From NCBI GenBank assembly GCA_022616055.1, contig JAKEFM010000003.1, positions 1-64,000 of the forward strand: a stretch of DNA of 64,000 nt. The letters are read 5' to 3'. The stretch's first letter is position 1. Each line of letters begins with the position of its first letter. The translations under genes and the position numbers were made by a program. The notes beneath the pieces are model-generated. The model searched no databases and was not told where the DNA came from. It saw only the letters and a list, made by a program, of their open reading frames with translations. This document shows positions 35,748 to 44,598 of this stretch, one piece after another. The DNA comes from Planctomycetota bacterium. Its GTDB lineage: Bacteria; Planctomycetota; UBA1135; JAKEFM01.

Positions 35748-35763
35748 CTCGCGCATGCGCGAG
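35748..35763. promoter_or_regulatory. Perfect 16-bp palindrome upstream of the exported repeat protein
   Basis: CTCGCGCATGCGCGAG is a perfect palindrome 32 bases before the ATG at 35796 and 20 bases before a strong AGGAGGT ribosome site (35784-35790). The position suggests an operator for a dimeric repressor or a leader hairpin. The rest of the 35524-35795 gap shows no convincing promoter. Confidence 0.45.
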
Positions 35764-35795
35764 GAGCAGAGCGGCCGGCGATGAGGAGGTAGTCC

Positions 35796-38315
35796 ATGAG
35801 GATCTGGAATGCCGTCGCCTCCGCCTTCGTGGGGCTCGCCTCGCTCGCAAGCCTGGCATCGACGGGCCCGAACCCCGCCCCCGCGTTCCGGCCTCCCCAC
35901 ACCGGAAACGGATCGCCTCCGGACCCCAGCGCCTCCCAGGTCCGACGCGAACCTGCGATTCCCCCGTCGGCCTCACGGGACACGCGCCCCGCGCTAGCGG
36001 AATTGCGCGGCCGATTCCTTCTCCCCGAGGGGGCTGGGCCCGCCGCGGGAGCCCGCGTACGACTCCACGGCTGGCCCGGAAACGACGAGCTCGTCATGCG
36101 CTACGGACTCCCGAAAGACTGGAAGGACCTCGACGCGGAGACGGACTCCGAGGGGAGGTTCTCGTTCCGGTTCGATCCGCCGCGCGCCTACCAGTTCACG
36201 CTGGACGCGAAGCACCCCGGCCATGCGGAGGCCAGCTGGCGCTGGGGAGATCTGCCGCCGGGCGAGGTCGTCGACATAGGGGAGATTCCCCTTGTCCGGA
36301 CGGGCTCGATCGCCGGCCGCGTCGTGAATCGGGAGGGGAAGCCGGCGGGCGGGGACTGGCATGTCTACGCCGACACGGCGTACCGACAGCCGGGGGAAGG
36401 CGGTGACACCACGACGGTGCGGGGCCCGGCGGATCCGGTGACGGGCGAGTTCCGGCTCGAGGACCTGCCCGCCGGTCCCGCGGAACTGAAGGCATTCTCT
36501 CGGATCGCGAACTGGATCGACGGCCCGACGGTGAACGTGGAGATCGGCAAGGAGGCGCGGGCCGACATCGTCTATGAGGGTCCCGACAACAGCCGTCGGA
36601 TCACCGTCGTCGCCTTCACGGGACTCTTCCACATCTTCTCGCACGAGGTCCGCTCGATCACGCTCCTCGGGTCTCTCCGGGGCCCGATCGTCGCGACGGA
36701 GATCGAGGGCTCTTCCCAGAGCTGGAGCTTCGACGACCTCGAGCCGGGGACGTACACGATCGAGATCCGGGATCCGCGCTTCAAGCCCTGGGTCCGCGAG
36801 GGCGTGTCCCCCGGCGAGTCCGTGGACGCCCAGTTGGTGGGAAGCGCGGCCTTCTCTCTAACGGTAGTGGACGGCGCAGGCGCTCCCGTTCACGACTACC
36901 GGCTCAAGCTCCGCTACCGGTTCTCCGACCGATCCGGCTCGTCGCAGGAGTTCGAACTGCGGAGTCGCGGCCAGCCCGAGCCCGAGGGGGGCCTCTATTC
37001 AGGCATCGTCCCCGGGGACTGCACCGTCGTCGTCGAGGCCCCCGGCCAGGCGGTCGCGGAGGTTCCCGTCGATCGCCTGAAGTCGGACGAGACCCGCATC
37101 GTCAACGTGCGCCTCGAGGCGGGAACGACGGTCGCGGGGGTCGTCGTGCTGGCCGACGGCAAGACACCGTTGGGGAGCGTGAAGGTCCGGCTCTGCCCCT
37201 GGGAAGCCTCCCCCTCCGAGGGCGTCCGAGTCGTAGACCACGGTTCGGAGAGCGGACCGGAGACGCAGACGGACGCCTCGGGGCGGTTCGAATTCCGGAA
37301 CGTGTCGGACGGCCGCTATCGGATCGTCGCCGAGGTGAATCCCCTCGTCACGGAGGAGCGAGTGGTCGGCGTCGACGCGTCGCGATCGCCGGATCCCATC
37401 CGGATCCTGCTCCCTGGCTTCGGCTCCCTGAGGGGAAGGGTCCTCGGTCCCCCGGGCGCGCGGTTCGGCGGCTTCCAGGTGAGCGCGCGCCCGGACGAGG
37501 ACCACCCGGACGAGCCGTTCTACTGGCACGAGCACGAGCCGCCGGTCGCCGAGGTCGCCGCCGACGGCTCCTTCCGCGTGGGGCCGGTCCCCGCCGGCCG
37601 CGTCCGCGTCTCCGCCCGCCTAGGGCAGGCCTTACTTCCCGAGGGCTTCAACTCGAGGTGGGGAACGGAAGGCGCGACCCTCGAGCTCGGCCGCGTCGAG
37701 GTCCGCGAGGGTCCGGACACGGAGGCCGAATTCGACCTGCGCGAACGCTTCCCGGGCTTCCTCCTCGTGACGGCGACCGTCGACGGCCAGCCGGCGCCAG
37801 GACTGGTCGTCGAGCTGGCCGGCCACCTCGGAGAGACGGGAGGCCAGCTCGGCGCAGACGGGACGGCGCGCTTGGGTCCCCTGTTCGCGGGGGAGTGGAT
37901 TCCCTGGGTCCGGCCCATCGAGGGAGGGTGGATCGCGTCGTCGGCTCCGGTCGAGGTGCCCCCCGCCGGCGAGGCGAGCGTGCGGATCGACGTGAAGCTC
38001 GTCGAGGGATCTCTCCTTGTGCTCGACGCGGAGTCGGGCAAGCCCCTGGCGAACCGATACGTCGACATGCTCTTCACCCGGGAGCTGGGCAGAGGCCGGG
38101 CCGTGCGCTGGCCCAACAGGGCCAAGACGGACGGAAAGGGAATCGTGACCTTCCGTCTCCCCCCGGGCACCCACGGCCTCGCCGACGGAGGTGACGGGAA
38201 GGGCTTCTTCGTTCCCGGCGCGGGTCCTGTCGAGGTCCGATGGCCTCCCCCCGGCGGGCCCCCGCTCGAAGTCAGGATCCGAAAGGCGACGGCGATCCAA
38301 CGGCCGGGGAGGTAG
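35796..38315 (+). CDS. Large exported protein of carboxypeptidase-regulatory-like Ig repeats
   Basis: An 839-residue exported protein. Residues 1-27 are a signal peptide, followed by a Pro/Ser-rich linker to about 65. The remainder is a string of beta-sandwich modules of the CarboxypepD_reg/SdrD-B type, recognisable by G-x-V/F-x-x-x-x-G-x-P-x-x-G-A-x-V and D-x-x-G-x-F-x-F: for example RGRFLLPEGAGPAAGARVRL with TDSEGRFSFRF, and GSIAGRVVNREGKPAGGDW. No enzyme motif is seen. Similar modules form the exported half of the two sigma fusions at 53.5-61.6 kb. AGGAGGT fixes the ATG. Role probably in envelope or surface binding. Confidence 0.72.
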   Translation: MRIWNAVASAFVGLASLASLASTGPNPAPAFRPPHTGNGSPPDPSASQVRREPAIPPSASRDTRPALAELRGRFLLPEGAGPAAGARVRLHGWPGNDELVMRYGLPKDWKDLDAETDSEGRFSFRFDPPRAYQFTLDAKHPGHAEASWRWGDLPPGEVVDIGEIPLVRTGSIAGRVVNREGKPAGGDWHVYADTAYRQPGEGGDTTTVRGPADPVTGEFRLEDLPAGPAELKAFSRIANWIDGPTVNVEIGKEARADIVYEGPDNSRRITVVAFTGLFHIFSHEVRSITLLGSLRGPIVATEIEGSSQSWSFDDLEPGTYTIEIRDPRFKPWVREGVSPGESVDAQLVGSAAFSLTVVDGAGAPVHDYRLKLRYRFSDRSGSSQEFELRSRGQPEPEGGLYSGIVPGDCTVVVEAPGQAVAEVPVDRLKSDETRIVNVRLEAGTTVAGVVVLADGKTPLGSVKVRLCPWEASPSEGVRVVDHGSESGPETQTDASGRFEFRNVSDGRYRIVAEVNPLVTEERVVGVDASRSPDPIRILLPGFGSLRGRVLGPPGARFGGFQVSARPDEDHPDEPFYWHEHEPPVAEVAADGSFRVGPVPAGRVRVSARLGQALLPEGFNSRWGTEGATLELGRVEVREGPDTEAEFDLRERFPGFLLVTATVDGQPAPGLVVELAGHLGETGGQLGADGTARLGPLFAGEWIPWVRPIEGGWIASSAPVEVPPAGEASVRIDVKLVEGSLLVLDAESGKPLANRYVDMLFTRELGRGRAVRWPNRAKTDGKGIVTFRLPPGTHGLADGGDGKGFFVPGAGPVEVRWPPPGGPPLEVRIRKATAIQRPGR

Positions 38316-38433
38316 GTCCTCAGGGTCGTCGTCAGGGACGATCCCCGCGCCGCCCCCCGCCTCCCGCTCGCGATCCGCGCCATGCCTGGCCCGCGCCGGC
38401 GCGTCGCCCTCCACGATGGAAGCGAGATCCGCT

Positions 38434-40002
38434 TCAGACGTACTTGCGCGTCCTCGCGAAGGCCTCGCGGAGCGGGAGGCGCGGCCTGCGCGCGACGAAG
38501 AGGCGGAGGCGGCGCTCGTACGGCATCGCCAGGGGATGGTCGTGCTGCCCCACCTCTTCGACCTCGCCGAACTCCTCCAGGTGGCCCTCCCGCTCTCCCC
38601 CCACGATGAGGACCACCTCGAGCGGACGGTCCGGCAGTCCCCAGAGGAAGTAGTTGTTGTGTCCGCTGCACACGGGCGGGAGCGGGAACTCGCGCGAGAA
38701 GTACTCGAGCGCGCCCGCCTCCCCGTAGTTCTGGACGTAAACCACGCAGCGCGCGCTCTCCTCCTCGGGCAGGGCTGCGTAGACCCGCGAGACGGCCTGC
38801 GCCAGCTCGCGCCAGCCGAAGCAGTCGGCGGAGTGCTGGGGCAACGCCCCCGCTTCGTGGCGCTCGTCGCGGGGCGGCTCGATGCCGACGCCGCGCGCGT
38901 AGGCGAGGAAGCGCTCGGGGGAGAGGACCGGAAGCGCGAACGGCACGGTCGCGAGGCCGGCCGCCGCGAGCGTGCCTCCGTAGGCGAGGGCGACGGCACT
39001 TCGCGCGCGCGTCGTGAGCCGGCGCTCGACCGCCACGGCCCCGCCGGCGAACAGGAGCGAGTACAGGGGCGCCAGGTAGTAGGACTTCGCCTGGAGAGCC
39101 ATCATCCCTCCCGTCGTCACGAGCGCCGCGATCCCGAGTCCTCGGTACGGCCGCATCGAGGGCGCCGCGAGGAGGGCCGCGAGCCCGACGAGGGCGAGTC
39201 CCGCACCGAGCGGGTTCGCGTTGAGGAACTGCCCCTGGAGGAACTCGAGCGGGGTCACCGGGGCGTTCTTGAGCGCGGCGGCGTTGCGCAGGAACTCGAG
39301 CGTCGGCCAGCCGTGGCGGGCCTGCCACGCGAGGTGGGGCGCGACCACCAGGGCCGCGAGCGCGAGCGCGCCGAGGAACCCGCGGCTGGCGAAGCGCGCG
39401 CGGAGAGGCGTCGCGAGCGCCCCCGCGAGGAGCGCGAGCACGAAGAAGGCGACGCTGTGCTTGGTGAGCATTCCGACGCCGGCGAGGAGGCCGATCGCGA
39501 GCCATGCGCGCTCCCCCGCACCGCGCGCGAGCCGCGCGAGGAGAAACGCGAGCCCCGTCCAGACGAGCGGCTCGAATGCGTTCATCGAATAGACCGCGCA
39601 GATCCCCCGATTCACGGGTGCGGCCGCGACCGCCAGGGCGGACAGCGCCTGCGCGCGGCGTCCGCCGCCGAGCTCGCGCGCGAGAGCCGCCCCGAGCACG
39701 ACGAGCGCCCCGCCCGCGAGGGCGGGGATCCACCGCAGCGCCAGGAGGCCCTCCCCGAAGAGCGCGCGGTCGAGGGCGAGGATCGCGATCGAGACCGGCG
39801 GGTGATCGACGTAGCCCCAGGCGAGCCTGCGGGCGCACGCGAGGTAGTAGAACTCGTCGCGGAAGACCCCGTACGCCGTCGCGACCGCGACGAGGTGCAG
39901 CGCGACGACGGCGGCCGCGACCCACCCCGCGCCGCGCGAGAGGGTTGGCCGAGCCGCGGCGGCCTCGGCCGGGAAAGGAGGCGGCTCGCCGATCGCGCTC
40001 AC
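38434..40002 (-). CDS. GT39/ArnT-like membrane glycosyltransferase
   Basis: A 522-residue GT-C protein with 10-12 spans. The first periplasmic loop has the catalytic acidic pair and context YGVFRDEFYYLACARRLAWG followed by YVDHPPVSI, the hallmark of ArnT/PMT_2 enzymes that use polyprenyl-phosphate sugars. GMLTKHSVAFFVLAL and FLQGQFLNANPLGAGLAL are further family blocks. The C-terminal 130 residues are soluble. It would glycosylate a lipid or protein on the outer face of the inner membrane. GTG start with GGGAAGG just upstream. Its base use looks slightly different from the neighbours. Confidence 0.8.
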   Translation of the reverse strand: MSAIGEPPPFPAEAAAARPTLSRGAGWVAAAVVALHLVAVATAYGVFRDEFYYLACARRLAWGYVDHPPVSIAILALDRALFGEGLLALRWIPALAGGALVVLGAALARELGGGRRAQALSALAVAAAPVNRGICAVYSMNAFEPLVWTGLAFLLARLARGAGERAWLAIGLLAGVGMLTKHSVAFFVLALLAGALATPLRARFASRGFLGALALAALVVAPHLAWQARHGWPTLEFLRNAAALKNAPVTPLEFLQGQFLNANPLGAGLALVGLAALLAAPSMRPYRGLGIAALVTTGGMMALQAKSYYLAPLYSLLFAGGAVAVERRLTTRARSAVALAYGGTLAAAGLATVPFALPVLSPERFLAYARGVGIEPPRDERHEAGALPQHSADCFGWRELAQAVSRVYAALPEEESARCVVYVQNYGEAGALEYFSREFPLPPVCSGHNNYFLWGLPDRPLEVVLIVGGEREGHLEEFGEVEEVGQHDHPLAMPYERRLRLFVARRPRLPLREAFARTRKYV

Positions 40003-40048
40003 CCCTTCCCGTGGCGGGTGCCGTCGATCCTCGGGGTCCGCCGTGCGT

Positions 40049-41503
40049 TCATCGGTCGCGCAGCGCCTTCACGTCGGTCCGAAGGGCCTCCAGCCTCTCC
40101 TCGATGCGCCTCAGGTGGCCCGACACATCAGTATCCAATTTGGCTTCCGCCTCGCGCGGAGCGACGCGATCGAGATCCGCGCGCAGCACGTAGCCGGGCG
40201 GGGTCGTGCTCCACGGCTCCCGGCGATCCATCAGGCCCTTCCCGAGCAGGAACAGCCGCTCCGTGTCGTCCGGGTTGAACGCGTCGACGGAGAGCTCGAG
40301 CCCGTCCGGCATCGTCTGGAACCGGAACTCCGCGCCCCAGGCGCGCGTCAACATGTACAGGTGCAGGACATGCTCCGACACCATCGTGTAGCTCATCATC
40401 GTGACCGTCCGCAGGGCGATCGCGAGCGTGTCGCGCTGCACTTCCACGGGGCGCGCTCGGAGGGAACCGTTGTGGATCACGTAGAGCGTCGCGTCGACGT
40501 CGTCCCAGCTCATCCCCGCACGGTCCGCCGACAGGTATCCGTCGAACACGTTCTGCGGAATGAAGAGGGGTCGGACCACCGCCCCGTCGACGTGGAGCTC
40601 GTCCCTCCGACCGTGGGTGAACCGCACGGGCGGGTACACCACCGGTATCGCGGCCGATGCGGCCAGCACGTCCCGGAATAGCTCCAGAGCTTCCGGGCCG
40701 CCGCGCGACGCGATCGCGCCGAGATCCCAGACGCAGAAGTGCCCGACGTCGAGATTGGTCGAGCCGACCCAGCACCGCCGGCCCTCGGCGTGTCGCGCGG
40801 CGACGGCCTGCAACAGCGACTCGTCGACGGCCCGCGCGATCGAGGCGCGGAGCGGGGAATTGTCCGCGAGCGACTCGTCCCACAGCACGGAGGGCATCAA
40901 CCCCTTCTCGCGGTGCAGGTCGCCGGGCTGGATGCGCCGGAACAGCTCCTCGAGCCGGTCGTCGAACGCGGGGCCCGCGAAGGCGAACGGCGCCATCAGG
41001 GCTCCCACGCTGACCCCGGTCACGCACCGGAAGTCCGGACGGTCGCCCCGGGCCGTCCAGGCCGTGAGGATGCCCGCGCCGAACGCGCCGTTCACGCCTC
41101 CCGAGCTGAGCACCAGCATGTCGAAATCGCGGCGTCCGTCGGCCGGCACGGGGAGGCGCGCGAACTGCGCGACGGCGTCGTCGAACGAGGCCTGGAACGC
41201 TTCGCTGGGGTACCCGTCGACCGCGCGCACATCCGCGAACGCAGGAAGGGGTTCGACTTGGCCCGGATGGTCCGGGAGCGTGGCGAACCGCGTCGGCCAG
41301 CCGCACCCTCCCCCGGCGAGGCCCGCCGCCAGCGCCACGGTGAACCTGTTGGACGCCGCCATGCGGAGAGCGACGGGTCTTCGATCGACGGCCTCGAGCG
41401 CCCGCTTCGCCTCGCTCGGGAGCGTGGGGCGCTCCTCCGGCGAGTGCGGATGGGCCGCGGCCGACTCCTCCGCGAGAAACAGCTTGTAGATCGGTCGTGA
41501 CAT
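40049..41503 (-). CDS. Patatin-like phospholipase
   Basis: A 484-residue patatin-family lipid acyl hydrolase. SGGVNGAFGAGIL (134-146) is the oxyanion loop, GVSVG carries nucleophile Ser165, and LHVDGAVV holds the catalytic Asp of the D-G-A motif. AGAGAGG about seven bases ahead supports the ATG at 41503. A second possible start is Met48 at 41362, which would give MAASNRFTVALAAGLAGG, a lipoprotein-like signal; in that case the first 47 residues are not made. Lipid substrate unknown. It follows GT39 in order but has no clear functional link. Confidence 0.78.
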   Translation of the reverse strand: MSRPIYKLFLAEESAAAHPHSPEERPTLPSEAKRALEAVDRRPVALRMAASNRFTVALAAGLAGGGCGWPTRFATLPDHPGQVEPLPAFADVRAVDGYPSEAFQASFDDAVAQFARLPVPADGRRDFDMLVLSSGGVNGAFGAGILTAWTARGDRPDFRCVTGVSVGALMAPFAFAGPAFDDRLEELFRRIQPGDLHREKGLMPSVLWDESLADNSPLRASIARAVDESLLQAVAARHAEGRRCWVGSTNLDVGHFCVWDLGAIASRGGPEALELFRDVLAASAAIPVVYPPVRFTHGRRDELHVDGAVVRPLFIPQNVFDGYLSADRAGMSWDDVDATLYVIHNGSLRARPVEVQRDTLAIALRTVTMMSYTMVSEHVLHLYMLTRAWGAEFRFQTMPDGLELSVDAFNPDDTERLFLLGKGLMDRREPWSTTPPGYVLRADLDRVAPREAEAKLDTDVSGHLRRIEERLEALRTDVKALRDR

Positions 41504-42097
41504 CGCATGCCTCTCTCTGGAGGTTATCCGGGCGACGACGCTCATCGACCACGCTCCATGTCCTGCAGCGCTCCGACCTTACTTGGCCGGGCCGTGAAGC
41601 GCGAAGACGGCCCGCGGCGCCGATTCGAGACGAGGGTCGCCGTCGGGGATGAGAGCGGGTCGGAGGGGACATCCTGCGGTCGTCTTCGCGGACGGCGGGC
41701 CTCCGTCTCAATCTATCCCCTCTGTCTCCAGCCCCGCGACGAGTCGATCCTCGGACGGGGCGTCCCACCCGGGCTCAGGTCGCACCGAGCCGGTGGGTCC
41801 CCATGGCGTCCTTGCGGGGGGGGGCCAGCCTCTCCTCCTCGAACCTCCCGGCGAGCGGCGCGCCCGCACCCCCTTCCGCGCCCGCGCTCCGGAGGTTGCC
41901 GCGCGCCGCGCCCGCCGGCCGGGAGGTGGGCTCCGCCCGCCGGCCACCCAGGGTTCCAGGGGGCGTAGAAACGGCCGGCACGCGCGGGAGGCTCCGGCGG
42001 ACTCGGATGCCGCGCGTCGCGGCCGTTCTCGGGGTGTCTCGAGGGGCGGGCGACCGCCCCGGTCCACCCTGCCGGACCTCCGGTTCGGGCTGGAGGG
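41504..42097. other. Long intergenic region without a recognisable gene
   Basis: No frame here has the codon pattern or any family motif of the neighbouring genes; open frames on both strands are Arg/Pro/Ser-rich shadows. A direct repeat GCCCGCCGGCC is found at 41910-41920 and 41935-41945. The part next to the patatin gene (41504-41760) is the least GC-rich. A possible hairpin spans the end of the next gene. No RNA gene was recognised. Confidence 0.5.
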
Positions 42098-42106
42098 TCA
42101 GGGACC
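42061..42106 (-). terminator. Imperfect hairpin across the stop of the ZnuB-HEAT gene
   Basis: GGT/ACC, CCCTG/CAGGG (42067-42071 with 42099-42103) and CCTCC/GGAGG (42077-42081 with 42092-42096) can form one interrupted stem with a ten-base loop at the 3' end of the operon. There is no T-run. It is a weak terminator candidate only. Confidence 0.25.
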
Positions 42107-43558
42107 GAAGACCTTCCGCTCCGGGTCGTAGCGGAGCCCTTCGCGCTCCTTCTCCCACCACTCCCGCAGCGCCGCGAGCGCCTGTTTGGCCGCCGGGCCG
42201 TCCGGGTCGGAGAGGCGGGCCGCCTTCTCCTCGCGCGCGCGCAGGCAGCGGTTCGCCGCCTCGAGGCGAACCAGTCTCGCCTCTCCCCTCTCGGCGAGGT
42301 CGAGGAGGGGAGGGATCCCGGCGGTGGATCCGAGATCGAGGAGCGCCGCCGCGATCCGGAGCCTCACCCACTCGTCGTCGATCCCCCGGTCGAGGGCGGC
42401 GCGCAGCGAGGGGACGGCCGAATCGTCGCCGAGCGCCCCGAGCGCCTCGGCCGCCTTCTCGACGACCCCCGGCTCAGGATCCGCGAGGGCCTTCGCGAGG
42501 GCGGGGACCGCCTCGCGCGCGCCCCGCTTCGCCAACTCCTCGGCCGCGTGAGCGCGGACGTTCGCGTGCTCGTCGCCAAGCTGGTGGAGGAGTTCCGCCA
42601 CGCTCGTTCCGAGGCCGTGCTCGGGCTCCCCGTGGGGGTGGCCGTGGTCGATCCCCTCGGCCCGCTCCCCCCCGGGAAGGACGAGGAGGAGGAGACCCAC
42701 GGCCGCGGCGGTGCACCCGATCGCCCCGCCGGAGCGGGAGAGACGGGACGCCCCTCTCCGAGCCGCTCGTGCGGCGGCCGCGAGGAGGAGCGCCGCCGCG
42801 AAGCAGACCATGATCGTCGGTCCGCTCGGACGGTCGTAGGAGACGAGGAGTCCGGCTCCGCTCACGAGGGCGCCGACGGTCCACCCGACCGCCAGGCGCG
42901 CCCCGATCCCCCCGGCGAGGAGGGCCGCGAAGACCGCCGGGGCGATCAGGTAGCAGAAGACGAGGAGCACCCCCGCGATCTGGACGCTGCTCGTGATGAC
43001 GACCGCGAAGGTGAGATAGAAGACGAAGTCCCAGACGCGGACGCGGAGGCCGCGGCGATAGGCCTCCTCCGGATCGAGGGAGATCAGGAGGAAGCGGCGG
43101 CGAAGCGCGAAGTGGAGGGCCCCGATCGCGGCGTAGAGGGCCGCGGTCTTGCCGACCTGCGCCGGGGTCACCCAGACGATGCTCCCGGCGAGGAGGTTCT
43201 TCAGGTGCTCCGCACCGTGGGGCGAGCGCGCGGCGAGGAGGATCGCGGCGGCGCTCGCGACCGCGTAGGTGAGGCCGATCACCGCCTCCTGCGGCACGCG
43301 CTCGGTCCGGGTCCGCGTGAGGGCGAAGACGGCCGCCCCCCCCACCGCGAACAGGAGCGACCAGAGGTAGGCGGGTAGTCCGGTGGGGTCGTCTCCACGC
43401 AGGAACGCGACCGACCCGCCGAGGGCCGCGATCTGCGCGAGCGCGATGTCGACGAAGATGACCTTCCGCGCGAGCACGTGGATCCCGAGGTAGACGTGGA
43501 TCCCCGTGAGGACGAGGCAGGCGAGGAAGGGGAGGGCGAGGATCTCGAGACGGTTCAT
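42098..43558 (-). CDS. ZnuB/ABC-3 type metal permease fused to His-rich linker and HEAT repeats
   Basis: A 486-residue fusion. Residues 1-267 are an ABC-3 family permease for Zn or Mn: GIHVLARKVIFVDIALAQIAALG near 25-47, the ATPase-coupling segment DPEEAYRRG near 162-170, and VVITSSVQIAGVLLVFCYLI. An additional span lies at 278-294. A His-rich linker DHGHPHGEPEHGL follows at 304-316, and residues 318-470 are HEAT repeats (GTSVAELLHQLGDEHANVRAH, AREAVPALAKALADPEPGVV). Normal ZnuB has about 270 residues. Its ATG overlaps the ZnuA stop (ATGA). The ATPase subunit is not encoded in the operon. Confidence 0.82.
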   Translation of the reverse strand: MNRLEILALPFLACLVLTGIHVYLGIHVLARKVIFVDIALAQIAALGGSVAFLRGDDPTGLPAYLWSLLFAVGGAAVFALTRTRTERVPQEAVIGLTYAVASAAAILLAARSPHGAEHLKNLLAGSIVWVTPAQVGKTAALYAAIGALHFALRRRFLLISLDPEEAYRRGLRVRVWDFVFYLTFAVVITSSVQIAGVLLVFCYLIAPAVFAALLAGGIGARLAVGWTVGALVSGAGLLVSYDRPSGPTIMVCFAAALLLAAAARAARRGASRLSRSGGAIGCTAAAVGLLLLVLPGGERAEGIDHGHPHGEPEHGLGTSVAELLHQLGDEHANVRAHAAEELAKRGAREAVPALAKALADPEPGVVEKAAEALGALGDDSAVPSLRAALDRGIDDEWVRLRIAAALLDLGSTAGIPPLLDLAERGEARLVRLEAANRCLRAREEKAARLSDPDGPAAKQALAALREWWEKEREGLRYDPERKVFGP

Positions 43559-44589
43559 CCGGGGGCGGCCAGAGCTCCCGCGACCTCCTCGACCACCTTC
43601 CCGTGGAAGGTGACGACGTCGCGCTCCCCTCCGAACCCGCCGACCTCGAGGGGGAGGACGAGGACGGAGACCCCCGTCTTCTCCTTCAGGTAGTCGGTCG
43701 AGCGGCGCTCGACGAAGGGGCGCGTGACGAGGAAGGGGATCTTCCCCCTCTCGAGGAGCTCGCGGACCTCCTCGCGGTGCTTCGCGGAGGGCTCGATCCC
43801 GGGCTTCGGCTCCACGTTCGCCGCGACCGTGAGCCCGAACCGCCGGGCGAAGTAGGACCAGTCGCGGTGGTAGGTGACGACCGACTTCCCGGCGTGGGGC
43901 GCCATCCTCGCCAGCCAGCCGCCGAGGGACTCGCGGAGGGGCTTCCCCGTCGCGCCCGGAAGGGCGAGGGCCTCCTCCAGCCGGCCCGACTCGGCGAGAC
44001 GGACGAGGCGGTCCCCCCCCACTTCCGCGAGGAGGGCCGGTCCGAAGAACGCCTCTTCCAGCCGTCGCCGGAACGCCTTGCGGCGCTCCTCGAAGTACCG
44101 GGCCTCGGCCGGCGCGGCGCGGGCAAGGGCGGAGGCGATCGTGTCCGCCACCGGAAGCGCGTTCAGTGGGTCCGTGAGGTAGTGCGGATTCCCGAACGGG
44201 TGGACGTCCCCCTCGGCGCGGCTCGCTCCCGCGGCCGGGACCTCGAGGACCGAGATCCCGGCGGAGCAGTCGACGAAGCCGCTCCCCCCTCGGACGATCC
44301 GGGGGTTCCGGGCCCCCTCCGTGATCGGCCCGAGCCATCCGACCTCGTAGTCGAGGCCGTTCACGAGGAGGAGGTCCGCGTCGCGCAGGGTCGCGATGAA
44401 GGAGGGCTTGGGGTCGAGGAAGTGAGGGTCCTGCCGGGGCGCACAGAGCGCCTCGACCGTGACGCGGTCCCCGCCGACCTCCTCGCAGATCGCCTTGAGA
44501 CTCGGCAGGGTCGCGACGACGCGGACCGGCGAGGCCGCGCTCGTGGCGGGGAGGAAGGAGACCAGGAGAGTCGAGATGAGGGTTTTCAT
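43555..44589 (-). CDS. ZnuA-like metal-binding ABC transporter lipoprotein/periplasmic protein
   Basis: A 344-residue cluster A-I solute-binding protein for Zn or Mn. Residues 1-18 are a signal peptide. PRQDPHFLDPKPSF carries the first metal His, VHPFGNPHYLTDPLN the second pair, and VTYHRDWSYFARRFGL the third His; VLPLEVGGFG stands near the C-terminal Asp/Glu. The His-rich loop of ZnuA is absent. It lies nine bases after a porin gene and overlaps the permease gene by ATGA, so delivery to that permease is clear. Metal choice cannot be told by reading. Confidence 0.86.
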   Translation of the reverse strand: MKTLISTLLVSFLPATSAASPVRVVATLPSLKAICEEVGGDRVTVEALCAPRQDPHFLDPKPSFIATLRDADLLLVNGLDYEVGWLGPITEGARNPRIVRGGSGFVDCSAGISVLEVPAAGASRAEGDVHPFGNPHYLTDPLNALPVADTIASALARAAPAEARYFEERRKAFRRRLEEAFFGPALLAEVGGDRLVRLAESGRLEEALALPGATGKPLRESLGGWLARMAPHAGKSVVTYHRDWSYFARRFGLTVAANVEPKPGIEPSAKHREEVRELLERGKIPFLVTRPFVERRSTDYLKEKTGVSVLVLPLEVGGFGGERDVVTFHGKVVEEVAGALAAPG

Positions 44590-44598
44590 CGGGATCCC

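Noticed and set aside
41507-42371. Several open frames in and around the 41.5-42.1 kb gap
   Set aside because: Low-complexity Arg/Ser/Pro/Gly composition, no ribosome site and no family motif.
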